DNA of 64,000 bases from Entophlyctis helioformis. Its lineage: Eukaryota; Chytridiomycota; Chytridiomycetes; Chytridiales; Chytriomycetaceae. Shown one piece after another: positions 1 to 9,630 of this stretch. The notes under the pieces were generated by a model. It saw nothing but the letters and a program-made list of their open reading frames with translations, was not told the DNA's origin and made no database searches. The stretch is from assembly GCA_025526915.1 (NCBI GenBank), contig JAHLKH010000052.1:86145-150144 (forward strand), in the 5' to 3' direction. A program made the translations under genes and the position numbers. Position 1 is the stretch's first letter. Every line of letters starts with the position of its first letter.

Positions 1-1
1 C

Positions 2-997
2 CGCCCGCAGTCCGACGGCCCTGCCCTCACGGCCTCGACGCTGATCCGCTTCTCCAAGGCGTACCTCGCCAAGGCGGCGATGCCAACCGCGTGCGCAACG
101 AGATCTTCCCGTTGTCAAGGCGAGTCTCGACTACGTGGCCGCCAACTGGGGCAAGGGCGGCAACTGCGACCTGTGGGAGGAGGTGCGCTCGGACGCCCAC
201 TTTTACACGCGCATGGTCCAGCGCCGCGCGTTCGTCGAGGGCATCGAGTTTGCAAAGGCCAACGGCGATGCGGCTGCTGCGGACAACTACGGCAAGCAGT
301 CGTGGTACATTGGCGAGCGGCTCGACAACCACTGGGACGCGGGCCGCGGCTTTGTGGTCGAGACGCTCAACGCCGGCGGCCGCTCGGGCCTCAACGCCGC
401 CACGCTCCTGGCGTCGATCCACACCGACACGGCCAGCGGCGGCGTGATTGACCAGTTCTCGCCCACCGACGACCGCATCCAGGCCACGATCCCCAAGCTT
501 GTCGAGTCGTTCAAGCAGGTGTTCCCGATCAACGGCGCCACCAAGAACGGCGCCGGCCTGCCCATCGGCCCAGCGCTCGGCCGCTACTCGGAGGACATCT
601 ACAACGGCATCAACACGTCCGAGGGCAACCCGTGGTTCCTGTGCACGCTGGCCAACGCCGAGATCTACTACCGCATGATTGTGCGCTACAAGACGGCCGG
701 CACCATCAAGGTCACCGACCGCAACCTCGGCTTCTTCCGCTACATTGGCGTGCAGTCGTCGCTGTCTGCCGGCCAGTCGTACGCCGCCTCGTCGGCCCAG
801 TTCAACGACATTGTCAACAGCCTCGCCGTGCGCGGCGACGAGCTTGTGCGCCGTGTCCAGTACCACAGCGGCAACGGCCGTCTGACCGAGCAGTACTCCA
901 ATACAACGGCTTCACGCTCGGTGCTCGCGACCTCACCTGGTCGTATGCCGCCGTCGTGACTGCCGACCTCCAGCGCAACCGTGCCAACACTGTCTGA
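2..997 (+). CDS. Glucoamylase (GH15), 5'-partial, three apparent frameshifts
   Basis: Releases glucose from the non-reducing ends of starch or glycogen; such enzymes are normally secreted. Seen: RPQSDGPALTAS near the window start, DLWEEV (catalytic acid region) near 169-186, GRYSEDIYNG and GNPWFLCT, then LTEQY (catalytic base region) near 883 and DLTWSYAAV before a stop at 995-997. The protein is spread over three frames: frame 2 to about 78, frame 1 to about 112, frame 3 to about 902, then frame 2 to the stop. Each switch equals loss of one base; the first two fall in short G or C runs. No starch-binding domain follows the catalytic domain. The N-terminus and signal peptide lie outside the window. 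It is either a recent pseudogene or an intact gene with consensus errors; the family call is firm. Confidence 0.85.
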
Positions 998-2810
998 GCG
1001 CAGCGAGACGGAGCCGTCGTCTCTGTGTGTGTGTGCTGCCAGCCCGTGCCACTCTGTCGGCATCTCGACAGTGCTGGCCAGCCGAGCCAGCCCCGCGAGT
1101 GCCACTCACCAAAGACGTTACAGAAGAAGAATAAGATGTCCTTCAATAAACCGGCATTTTGACAACACTCTGATGTTCTGCTGTCTGCTGTCTGATGTCT
1201 GCGCCAGCCAGCCTGGACCCGCCTTGGCCCGCCTTGGCCTGCCTTGACCCACCTGGACCTGTTGCGACGGTGTTTGCAATGGCAGCCGAGAGGGGGAAAG
1301 CGCAGTGCGACTGCCGCCATCCCAGCAGCTGTCTGGCTGAGTTGGTGCCGCCTTGGTGCTGGCCAAGCTCGCAAGGCGCGCTCCCAGCAGATGCAGATGG
1401 ACGGAGTGGCATTTGCTGGCATCTTTGCCACCAACTCACCAACTCACCAACTCGACTGTCTGGCACTCGGCGGAAGGCATGCAGCGCCGCCAAACACGAC
1501 GCGACACTCGACACGGTCGTGCCAGACTGGCGCGACAAGCAACGGTTGGTGTGACTGACTGACCCTGGCTGGCTGGCTCGCTGGTTGTGTGTGTGTGTGT
1601 GTGTGTGTGTGCTGGCTGTCTATAGCGACTGCCCAACCACCACCACCACCACCACCACTTTGCTTGCATGTCACACTCCCGCCTCTGTGTTGGCTGCTTG
1701 TGCAGCCTGTCCAACCTTACATCTGTCTGTGCGTGCCTGCTTGGCTGCCCTGCCCACACCCCACTGCCCACTGCCCACTGCCCACTGCCCACACCGCCCA
1801 CACCCCACCAGACCCCAGCAGTGCAGACTGCAGTTCACAGTAGGATAATGGACTTGTGTGCTTGAGCAGACACCTCCCACCGCCACTCGCGCTCTTGCTC
1901 TCTGCAGTCCCGCCGTGCGAGTGTCGCTGGCAGTTGCCTGTGTGGGTGGACAAGTCTCTTACTGGAACCTGCCGTCTGGTCTGCTGTGCCTTCTCTCTCT
2001 GTCTCTCTCTCTCTCTCTGTCTCGCCTCTCTCGCTCTCTCGCTCTCTCGCTCTCCTGTCTCTCTCATGGACCCATTCAATACAATCCACTCGTTGCAACC
2101 ACACAACCCTTGCTCTGCCAGTCCATCCAACAACAACACCACCACCCCCACCACCACCACCACCAACAGTCACTGCTGCCACACTGGCAGTCGGAACACG
2201 GCGGAACACGTCGGAGCGGCGCGTGCCACCGCACAGAGGGATCTCGCGACGAGTGCCACCATCCAACCGTGACACGACAGCACGCGTCTGCATGAACCAC
2301 CATCCCATGGCAAGCACCAGCCAGTCCTGCCAATGGAGCCTGCCGCGTGTGGCACGACTGCCAAGACTCGGCCCACACCAGACTGCCCAGCCATCACTGG
2401 CAGCGGTGCCGAGGTGTTTGGCAGTCAGATGAGTGTATGGATGCATGGGCCACACGACAGGAGATGGCTAGATGTGCTCAGTATGTGTGTGGTGTGGTGG
2501 TGTGGTGTGTGGCTGCCTCCATGGCCATGGCAGCATGGTCTGCGGTTCAGCAGGTCAGCAGGTCAGCGGGTCTTGTGCAGGCTTGCAACGTTTTGACTGG
2601 TCACGATATGCCCACTGGAACCAGTTCATGTCACTTTCCAGCAGCCAGCGGTTGATGCAGCACCAGTGTGCCATCCAGCACCGTTGCTGATGTGTGCCAG
2701 TCAACACACGCTCCACATACACACGATTGCCAACGAAATCCAATCTGTTTGTGTTTGTGTAGACATTGTATATGTATGCACAAGCGGATTTTGAGAACAA
2801 GAAGCGCCAA
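998..2810. other. Non-coding, microsatellite-rich stretch
   Basis: I see no convincing gene here. It contains imperfect tandem copies of a CTTGGCC-type unit (about 1208-1260), a (TG)n run, a (CCA)n run, GCCCACT repeats (about 1757-1800), a CTCT-rich tract (about 1990-2065) and a second CCA/CAA tract (about 2130-2167). From about 1636 onward it is repeated inverted at about 59,290-60,403. Long open frames here on both strands translate the simple repeats. Confidence 0.8.
1586..1661. repeat. (TG)n and (CCA)n microsatellites
   Basis: A TG dinucleotide run at about 1586-1611 is followed at about 1635-1659 by a CCA trinucleotide run. The CCA run marks the outer edge of the left arm of the inverted duplication. 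The matching GGT run on the right (about 60,389-60,403) is where the copia element begins. Confidence 0.85.
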
Positions 2811-2882
2811 TCCTCGATGGTCCAGTGGTTAGGATTCCACGCTCTCACCGTGGCGGCCGGGGTTCGATTCCCCGTCGGGGAG
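2811..2882 (+). tRNA. tRNA-Glu (CTC)
   Basis: A 72-nt cloverleaf without intron. The acceptor stem pairs TCCTCGA with TCGGGGA (one T-G wobble), with discriminator G at 2882. The anticodon arm is CCACG-CTCTCAC-CGTGG with anticodon CTC. The T arm carries GGTTCGATTCC. An identical copy in opposite orientation lies at 59,148-59,219 in the other arm. Confidence 0.95.
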
Positions 2883-3169
2883 CTTCACTTTTGCTCGCCA
2901 CGCCAAACAGATGCATCTGGACATGGTTGCACTTTTTGCCCGTTCTCGCTTCCGCCCTCGCTTTCCTTTTGATCGTCCACACACGGTTCCAGCGTACTTT
3001 ATGGATACATCACCGTGGACGTGTCGGACCAGGGGGATGACATAACTGAGGGATCTACGCACGGCCTAAAGCTCGAAAGGGTATGGCATCTAGTGTCTTG
3101 GGGACTGGGAATCTTCTTGGAATGAACTTTGGCATCACCTAAAAAACTGAGGGATCAGCTCACAGATGT
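2883..3169. mobile_element. LINE-derived spacer beside the ankyrin gene
   Basis: Most of this stretch recurs on the minus strand at about 58,700-59,147. At 3062-3097 it holds, in reverse, the CCATACCCTTTCGAGC block that also precedes the LINE open frame at about 8597-8621. At 3147-3169 it holds CTGAGGGATCAGCTCACAGA, which in the right arm leads directly into the LINE C-terminal coding region. At 3169/3170 the match stops and ankyrin-gene flank begins. No intact gene is present. Confidence 0.65.
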
Positions 3170-3204
3170 CTTCATTCCAACAGCGAGTCTTGGCTGTCCA
3201 TTCA

Positions 3205-4572
3205 TCACTCGCGCAGCTTTTGCAGTTCCTGGATGGTCGACTTGAGTCTCTCGATGGTAGCCTCGGTGGCATTTTCTTCGTTTGCCTCTGCAAGCAGCGC
3301 CTGTGCCTGGTCCAGTGTGAGGCTGCGAAAGAGAATATCGGCGATAGCAGCAGTCTTGGCCCAGTTGAGTCCTTCGAGTCGAACAGCGTATCCGCAATCC
3401 AGCAAGCACGGCAGTGACTTGATAGCGCCATAGACTGCCGCCGTGTTGATGAATTTGCTTGATGTGCGGACGCCTTTCGAGTGCATGTACTTGACAACGT
3501 CCGCGTGTCCCGAGCTGAATGCGGCTTCCAGTGCGCGAGTCGTGCACTCTTCATCGCAGGCCTCATGGAGCCACTGCACGACATCAAGGCGGCCATCTCT
3601 GGCAGCATAGAGCATCGCCTCCGTCGTGCATCCTTCCGTTCTGTTGGCATGCAGCCACCTGACGACATGCAGGTGGCCGTTGCCAGCTGCTCGGTTCATC
3701 GAATCAACCGTGCATCCCGTCACACCAGCTGCAAACAAGAACTGCACAACATCGAGATGTCCGTGTTCCGCTGCAAGATCAACTGCTTGTTTCCAGTACA
3801 CGCTTGACGGATCGTGCTTCGCCATCCAGTCCTTGAGTGTGTTGTACTTGTCGTCGAGATGCTTGAGCAGATCGAGGCATCCATAGCAGATGGCCAAGCG
3901 AGCGAGTGTGATCGGATACGTAAAGTCGACCAGATCGAACCAGCCGTGCCGCATGGGAATGAGAAGCAGCCGTTGGCTGTCGCTGTTACTTTCATAGAAC
4001 TCCGTGTTGTAGTTGTTGTAGTATGCGTCTGAGCCTGCATACGAAGCCTCGGTCTCGGCGTCGTGAGGAAAGCGTTTGCGGAGACGGTCGTACATGGAGC
4101 GAGAGTGTGCGAGAAGCAGTCCGTTGTCGGCCCTCAGCCAAACGAAAGGCAGCAGACCCAGGTCGCCCTGCCAGTCCATCTTGAACGCTTCGGTCCACAG
4201 CTCCAGCCTGGTCGTTTCGTCGAGTGTGGCCTTGTCGCCGAGCAGTCTGTTGAGGAAGAGCGTGAGCGGGCCGGCGTGCTTGAGGATCATGGCGTGGATC
4301 TCGGCGGGCTTGCCGTCCCAGTGGCTGCGTCCATATGCAAGGTCACCGGTGGCTGGCGGCACCACATAGCGAGGCACACCTGGCTGTGCAGTCGTTGTTG
4401 GCTGTCCTGGCTGCCCTGGCTCGACGGCTTGGCTGCCACTCGCTCCAACGACCTGCTCGACCACAGCCCGCTGTTCGGCTGTGCCCTGCAGCTGGCTCTG
4501 CAGACGACCCACATGCTCGTCGCTGGCTGCTGCTGCTGCGTCGTCTGTCGTCTGTCGCTGCGTTGTCGTCAT
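3205..4572 (-). CDS. Ankyrin-repeat protein with conserved N-terminal module (left copy)
   Basis: About 455 aa. Residues 1-80 are Q/A/T-rich low complexity. Residues about 95-175 form a module shared with two other genes here, with KHAGPLTLFLNRLLGD, MDWQGDLGLLP and HSRSMYDRLRKRFP as landmarks. Ankyrin repeats follow, with GHLDVVQFLF, GHLHVVRWLHANRTEGCT and RLDVVQWLHEACDEECT, then a short coiled C-terminus. The start chosen is the ATG at 4572. The frame runs on to a TTG at 4611, but the right copy has ATG at the matching place. The gene lies antisense between LINE fragments (3147-3169 and 4717 onward). Ankyrin repeats bind proteins; the partner is unknown. The repeat style (WLHANRTEGCT) is of a kind I associate with protist and giant-virus proteins, which is only an impression. 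Confidence 0.82.
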   Translation of the reverse strand: MTTTQRQTTDDAAAAASDEHVGRLQSQLQGTAEQRAVVEQVVGASGSQAVEPGQPGQPTTTAQPGVPRYVVPPATGDLAYGRSHWDGKPAEIHAMILKHAGPLTLFLNRLLGDKATLDETTRLELWTEAFKMDWQGDLGLLPFVWLRADNGLLLAHSRSMYDRLRKRFPHDAETEASYAGSDAYYNNYNTEFYESNSDSQRLLLIPMRHGWFDLVDFTYPITLARLAICYGCLDLLKHLDDKYNTLKDWMAKHDPSSVYWKQAVDLAAEHGHLDVVQFLFAAGVTGCTVDSMNRAAGNGHLHVVRWLHANRTEGCTTEAMLYAARDGRLDVVQWLHEACDEECTTRALEAAFSSGHADVVKYMHSKGVRTSSKFINTAAVYGAIKSLPCLLDCGYAVRLEGLNWAKTAAIADILFRSLTLDQAQALLAEANEENATEATIERLKSTIQELQKLRE

Positions 4573-4716
4573 CGTCACAGCCGCTTGCTCGCTTTGTGGA
4601 TGTGAGGGCAAGATCTACTCGTCGCGACCGCGTCCAACAAGTGTCATTGCAACGAATGGGAATCTGGGACATGCACCGACACGGCATGCCATGGTGCACA
4701 GTGTGGCTGGCGTGGT

Positions 4717-4832
4717 GAGCTCTGGAAGACAAGCGGCGTGCTGGAGGGCAGAGACCCTATGGGATGGTTACCAACGAGCTCTCTCGTGGCTGGTGGAGCA
4801 TGCTATGCGAGTACTTGAAAGTCAAGATGCCT
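4717..4832 (+). mobile_element. LINE 3'-terminal fragment
   Basis: It begins GAGCTCTGGAAGACAAGCGG and aligns to the end of the LINE coding region and 3' UTR seen in reverse at 57,929-58,050. There GAGCTCTGG encodes the final SELW residues. The shared 3' UTR includes CCAACGAG and GGCATGCTATGCGAG. The same fragment stands upstream of the right ankyrin gene at 51,452-51,526. No poly(A) run survives here. Confidence 0.7.
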
Positions 4833-4940
4833 TCCCACTCATCACAGAAGCCATTTGGTTGTAGTTGAAAGGACATGCCTCGTGAGTGCACGCTGCGAGT
4901 GCCAATGTCCATGGCAGAAGGCAGTCTTCATTCCGCTCGT

Positions 4941-7900
4941 TCAGTGCTCGCACAGGTTGAATGTCTCAATCATACCAGTGCGCTCGGTATCAATAACCGA
5001 TCGTTCTTCCATCAGCTGAGCACGCACCGCATGCGACTTGGCCGTGCTCATTGTGCCAGGGACATGCGGCGTGACAAAAACGCCAAGCTCAGGCGGCAGC
5101 CGCGACGCAACCACGCCCGTCTCGTACCAGTCCTGCTGCTGTGGCGCGACATGCGCAGTCGACACAACATGTTTGGTAGGGTCCACAAGGAAGAAGACAA
5201 GGATCTTGCGGTGTCCCGGCTTGGACGGATCCGCCAGCTTGAACGGCTCGACGTGGTGCTGCCAGCTGTTGGGGAATGCGATGCATCGGCCTTGGCTCGC
5301 TTGGATGCTTCCGAGATCCTGCACACCGTCACCAGTCTCGTTCTGGAATCCATACACCTCTTCGTAGTAGGTGTGCTCGCTCTGCTCATATTCGAATGGC
5401 GGGTCTTCAGTGTTGACTGTGGTGCGGAACGACAGACGCGACGCGGTGATGTTGGCCATGTCGTAGTAGTAGATGCCTGTGGCCACAATCGACTCGTTGG
5501 CTGCTCCTTCAACGTGCCAGGTGCCGCCGCCATACTCGGGGTTCTCTGGCGTCAGATGGATGTTGGCGAGCTTGACAATGACCTGCAGGTCGCGGCCGCG
5601 CAGGCTGACTGGCGCTACTGGCGTTTCGGGCGGCGAAAACGTAGCCGGCAGTCGCGGCTGCAAAAAGTCCGAGTCAGGGAGATTGTCCCAGTCGTCGTCG
5701 TCGTCGTCGTCCTCCTCCTCTTCGCCTGACTGAACCTTGCTAACAACATCAACAGCCGCCTCGTAAGCCTCGTCATCATCGTCGTCTGGCAAACCGGCGA
5801 TCTTGGCTTGGAAGTCGCGCAGCTGGTGGCGTGTCATGTATAGACTACATGGATCATCGATGTATAGATGAAGGCCGTCGCTATACCCAAACAGACTCTC
5901 AAACAGCGGCACAAATCGCTCAAACACCTTGGCAATCGTCTTGTAGAGCGAGTTGTTCCAGATTGGATGCAGGTTGTTGATGTACGAGTTGATGGACACG
6001 GTGCCGTCGTCGTGGACGCAGAACTCGGACGGCAGCCACTGGAACCGCAGTGACACAAAGCTCGTTCTGTTGCCAAACGATGGCTTGCCAGACACGCGTT
6101 CGCTTGCAGACATCACATCCCATGGCGGTGTCGAGGTAGCCATGGCGCGGTCGTTGCGGGACAGAACCAGACTGCGACCGTACACGAGCGGGTAGAGTGA
6201 TGGATGCACGAGATCAAGCACCATGCCGTCCGAGCCTGGATGCCAGTCCTTCTTGTGGTCCGGGACGTCCTCGAGCACAGCAACTTGGCGGATGAGAGTG
6301 TCTCGCAGCGACTCTGGCACGGCATCGTTGGACATGGTTGTGCACTTGGCTGCTCCAGGTGTGACAGTCACCACATCGCCGCTCGCAAGCTTGACGGTGC
6401 GCATCTCGTGCTCAGCCAGATACGCCAGCTCGCTGAACAGCAGGCTCAGAGCACGCTGTGAGACCCCCTGCGCAACAGCCTCTTCGCGCCACTTGGCTGC
6501 AATGGTGGCATCCGTGAACTTGGTCCACCAGAGCGGCTTGGAGAGTACCGCGCTACGCAGTGCAAGATAGTCGCGCTCCTTGACTGTAAGGAACGGCTGC
6601 TCCATCTCGGGAATGAGCGGCGTCGGAAGATCAATGTTGTTCTCGTTGGGCAGGATGGACGTATCGGCGGTCTTGATATGGTGTGAAAAGTGATTGCGCA
6701 TGATCTCGAGAAGCCGATGCATTGGCCTTGGAGGCGTATCGGCATGATTGATGAGATCTTGGAGCACGGCTGGGAATCCGATGGCTTCCATCTCGACTGC
6801 GGCGGGATTCTCTGGCTTGTCGGTAGACGCCGCCAACAGTGCGTTCAGCATTTCAACAGCTGGGCCATCTCCAATGCCCGAATGCTTGATGTTCTTGAAG
6901 AGAGCGGGAATGATTCCGTGCTGCAGGTACCACTCCATGATGGCCGCATGACGAGCGGAGTAGGTGTACCGGATGGGCTCATACAGTTGGTCGAGGACAT
7001 TCTTTGAAAGCTCTTTGTCTTGATGGCCAACGAGGCTGACGAGCTTTGCGACAATGGATGCTAATGATGTGCTGCTGACTGGGACATCATCTTCGCTCAG
7101 GACGAGGACGGCGAACCGAGAGACGCTGTAGACGAGCTCGCGGTGCTGACCAATGTCAGCAATCAGTTGTGCCAGGACGGCGTCGAGAGTGTCCAGGATT
7201 CCGGCTTGGACTGCTTGCAAAACCAGAGGTTTTCCAGAATATCTGCCCAGGATACCGCATAGAGCGTTGATAGCTGGCAGCTGATGGCGCGGCTCATGGA
7301 TTGTCCTGATGTATGCAGACGACGCAGGCGTTAGCATCGTGCAGAGCAGTGCAGATCATCACGACCGCGACATACTTGAGCCTGTTGACGATTGCAGAGA
7401 CAACGTGCATTTCCTCGACTTCGGATACAGCATTTGGGATAACGAACGAAATGCAAGTGGCTGCATCTGCTGCAACTTCCTCGTCCATGTCAAGCAGCGG
7501 CAGAATCGACTTCAGAAGCGGCTTCTTGTCCGGCTGTCGTGGAAAGCGGTCAGCAAAGACAGAGGAGGGTGGTTGTGAAAGTATGCTGGTAGAATAATGC
7601 TCACTTCGTTCCAACGGTAGTATCTGATGCTGCTCTTTCCAATGACTGCAAGCAGACTCAGGATCATGTGTCGCTCACTCTGTGCCGCAATCGCTCGAGC
7701 AAACAAGCTGCCGCTTTCGGAAACCTGGTGACTGCATGACGAGTTGCCGCTAGCCATGTCCAGCACAGTGTTTGCTGCCTAACAGTGTCACATGCGGTGT
7801 CAATTGGAGACCATGGTGGTTCTGCAAGATGAACGATGGATGCTTACAGCTGCGCGGACACTGGTGTCGTTGTCAAGAAGCAGCCCAATGACTATGGCTC

Positions 7901-8422
7901 CAAGATTGTGTTGACCAAACGAACCATCTCTGCCGCTGGCATTGACATTCCGAACAAGGCAGCCAGTCACTTGCAACGCAGCAATCTGGCAGCATGTCCG
8001 TCAGTCGAGAGCGACACCAGATCTGGCACCAACGCCACGTGTCACGGGTTGTGGCAGGGCAGCACTTTGAATCGACGATGACGAACCTTGATGAGCGATG
8101 AGGGGTGCGAGAGTGCCGAGACGATGGCCAGCGGCAGACCAGCCTCCCACAGGACACTTACGGGGCCGTTGAAGTTGTAGGAGTGCTCGGTAGCTGCATG
8201 CCCAAACACACAGACACAGACAGCGGCTAGTGTCAGCTGGCGGCTGTTGACCAACGCTCAAGAACGGGCTGTTGACAGACACAGGCCAGCAGACTCACGC
8301 AGCAAGCCTTGAACGGCCGTCCATGCGTTCACTGCATCGGCAATGGCTGCGTCCGTGCCGCCCGCGGGCTGAAGGCGAGCAACAAGAGACTCTGCGGTGC
8401 TGGCGTCCATGCTGGCGTCCAT
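4941..8422 (-). CDS. ARM-repeat / DUF4246 dioxygenase-like protein (left copy)
   Basis: Six exons: 8422-8299, 8193-8087, 7985-7848, 7778-7605, 7533-7376 and 7305-4941 (minus strand), giving 1,021 aa. The first ~400 residues are helical armadillo/HEAT-like repeats (for example SLFARAIAAQSERHMILSLL). The rest matches DUF4246, a fungal family thought to be 2-oxoglutarate/Fe(II) oxygenases: KFTDATIAAKWREEA, LVHPSLYPLVYGRS, FQWLPSEF, GGTWHVEG, NSWQHHVEPF, GHRKILVFFLVDP. HVE, the later QHH histidine and HRK could supply metal and cosubstrate ligands, which is inference. An acidic linker (E4D7) lies before the oxygenase core. The start is the first of two tandem ATGs. All introns are shared in phase with the right copy. 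The LINE at 8590 is divergent from it. The substrate is unknown. Confidence 0.88.
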
Positions 8423-8589
8423 GCTGGCTCTGAGCAGAGTGTTGGACGTTCGAGGCAAACGGCGGTCGCTGTCAGCGCTCTGCACAAGCAGCCACCGTCA
8501 CGTGACCGTCGCGTCTGGATCACATCTCCAACTGCAGATCGCTCACAGATGCTGACAAGCGAGAGAGAGAGAGCCGAGAAAGTCACAAA

Positions 8590-9357
8590 GGCACAGATAC
8601 CATACCCTTTCGAGCTTTAGTCCGTGTGGACACTGTGGCAAACATGTTTGTCGCTCCATCGCAGGACGTTGTGGCCGAGCAAGGGCTTCGTGTGGCTGCC
8701 CCAGAGAGCAAGCCACTCAACCTGTTCAAACGCGCAACGAGAGCTGCCACCATGCTCAAGAACCAGAAGTTCGACCTGCTATGCCGTTGGTGCACAGCCA
8801 AGCCGCCACTGACGAGGAGGTCGAGGCGTACGCCGAGGCATACGAGGCAGCCAAGCGCGAGGCCAATGAGCTCTGCCGTGCTGACAGCCGGGAAAACTGG
8901 CAGAAGCGTGGCAGAAATCTTGACACAATGTTCCACGATGGACGCATTCCAGAGGTGCAGTCGCAACATGGCACGATGGAAGCACCGCACAGGTGCAGTC
9001 GCGACACCATTGAAGGACAGCAACGGTGTGCTGCAGCACGAGCCTGAGTCAATCGCATGGATCTGGCACAGGCACTACTCAGCCTTGGCAGCAGACGCAT
9101 CAGGCGGCTTCGAGCTCGACTACTGGATCAACAGATGTGGAGAGCCGCAACCACCTGCTGCGCCACTAAAAGGTGCACGCGACACTGACCTGCTGTTCAG
9201 CTGGAACGATCTGGCGGCAGCCATCTCCGAGATGAATGGACGCAAAGCGCCTGGCGACGACGGCATCCCTGCGTCGTTCTACAAGGCGCTTGATGCAAAG
9301 ATCCCACCAGAGCTGTTGAGCCGATCTGAACTCTGGAAGACAGGCGGCGCGCTTTAG
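8590..9357 (+). mobile_element. LINE 5' region with reverse-transcriptase start, internally deleted
   Basis: An open frame from 8626 to the stop at 9357 contains NLFKRATRAATMLKNQKFD, QHEPESIAWIWHRHYSAL and EMNGRKAPGDDGIPASFYK, the last being the opening block of non-LTR reverse transcriptases. A second frame around 8805-8935 carries better protein-like sequence (EEVEAYAEAYEAAK), so a frameshift is present. After KIPPEL (about 9313) the sequence jumps to RSELWKTGG, the C-terminal residues of the LINE, and stops. The whole RT catalytic core is therefore missing. The right arm holds a longer RT piece at 53,244-54,150. Confidence 0.8.
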
Positions 9358-9630
9358 TGTGAGGACCTCGTGGTCTCGGGCCGGGCTGGCCGCTCTGCTC
9401 TACAAGCGTGTGCACCGTGACCGTGACCGCGACCGTAACGCTGCTCACGCGACTCTGCCCAACTCGCATCTGGTGCAACGCATCCCACAGACGCTCACGC
9501 AGACGCTCGCACAGCCAGCAAGCAGGTGCGTCCCGCCCGCTCGCTCTCGCTCTACGCACACAGTCGCCCACTCACACACAGCTTGTCCAGCAGCCAGAGC
9601 CCCAGCCAGCCAGCCAGCCAGCCAGGCACG

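Larger units (their letters stand above)
1636..9313. repeat. Left arm of large inverted duplication
   Basis: Matches about 53,510-60,403 in reverse orientation. Shared in order from the outside: repeat-rich spacer (1636-2810), tRNA-Glu (2811-2882), the ARM-DUF4246 gene (4941-8422) and the LINE 5' part (about 8590-9313). The ankyrin block (3170-4717) interrupts the left arm; its relative on the right lies inside the LINE at 51,526-53,243. The outer spacer and LINE parts look nearly identical between arms, while parts of the gene have diverged clearly. The two copies are therefore real and separate, not one locus assembled twice. Confidence 0.9.

Noticed and set aside
1636..9313. Arms as an assembly mirror artefact or two haplotypes joined
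   Set aside because: The arms differ in gene content order, in LINE insertions, in a 61-bp deletion and by many amino acids; a mirror artefact would be identical.
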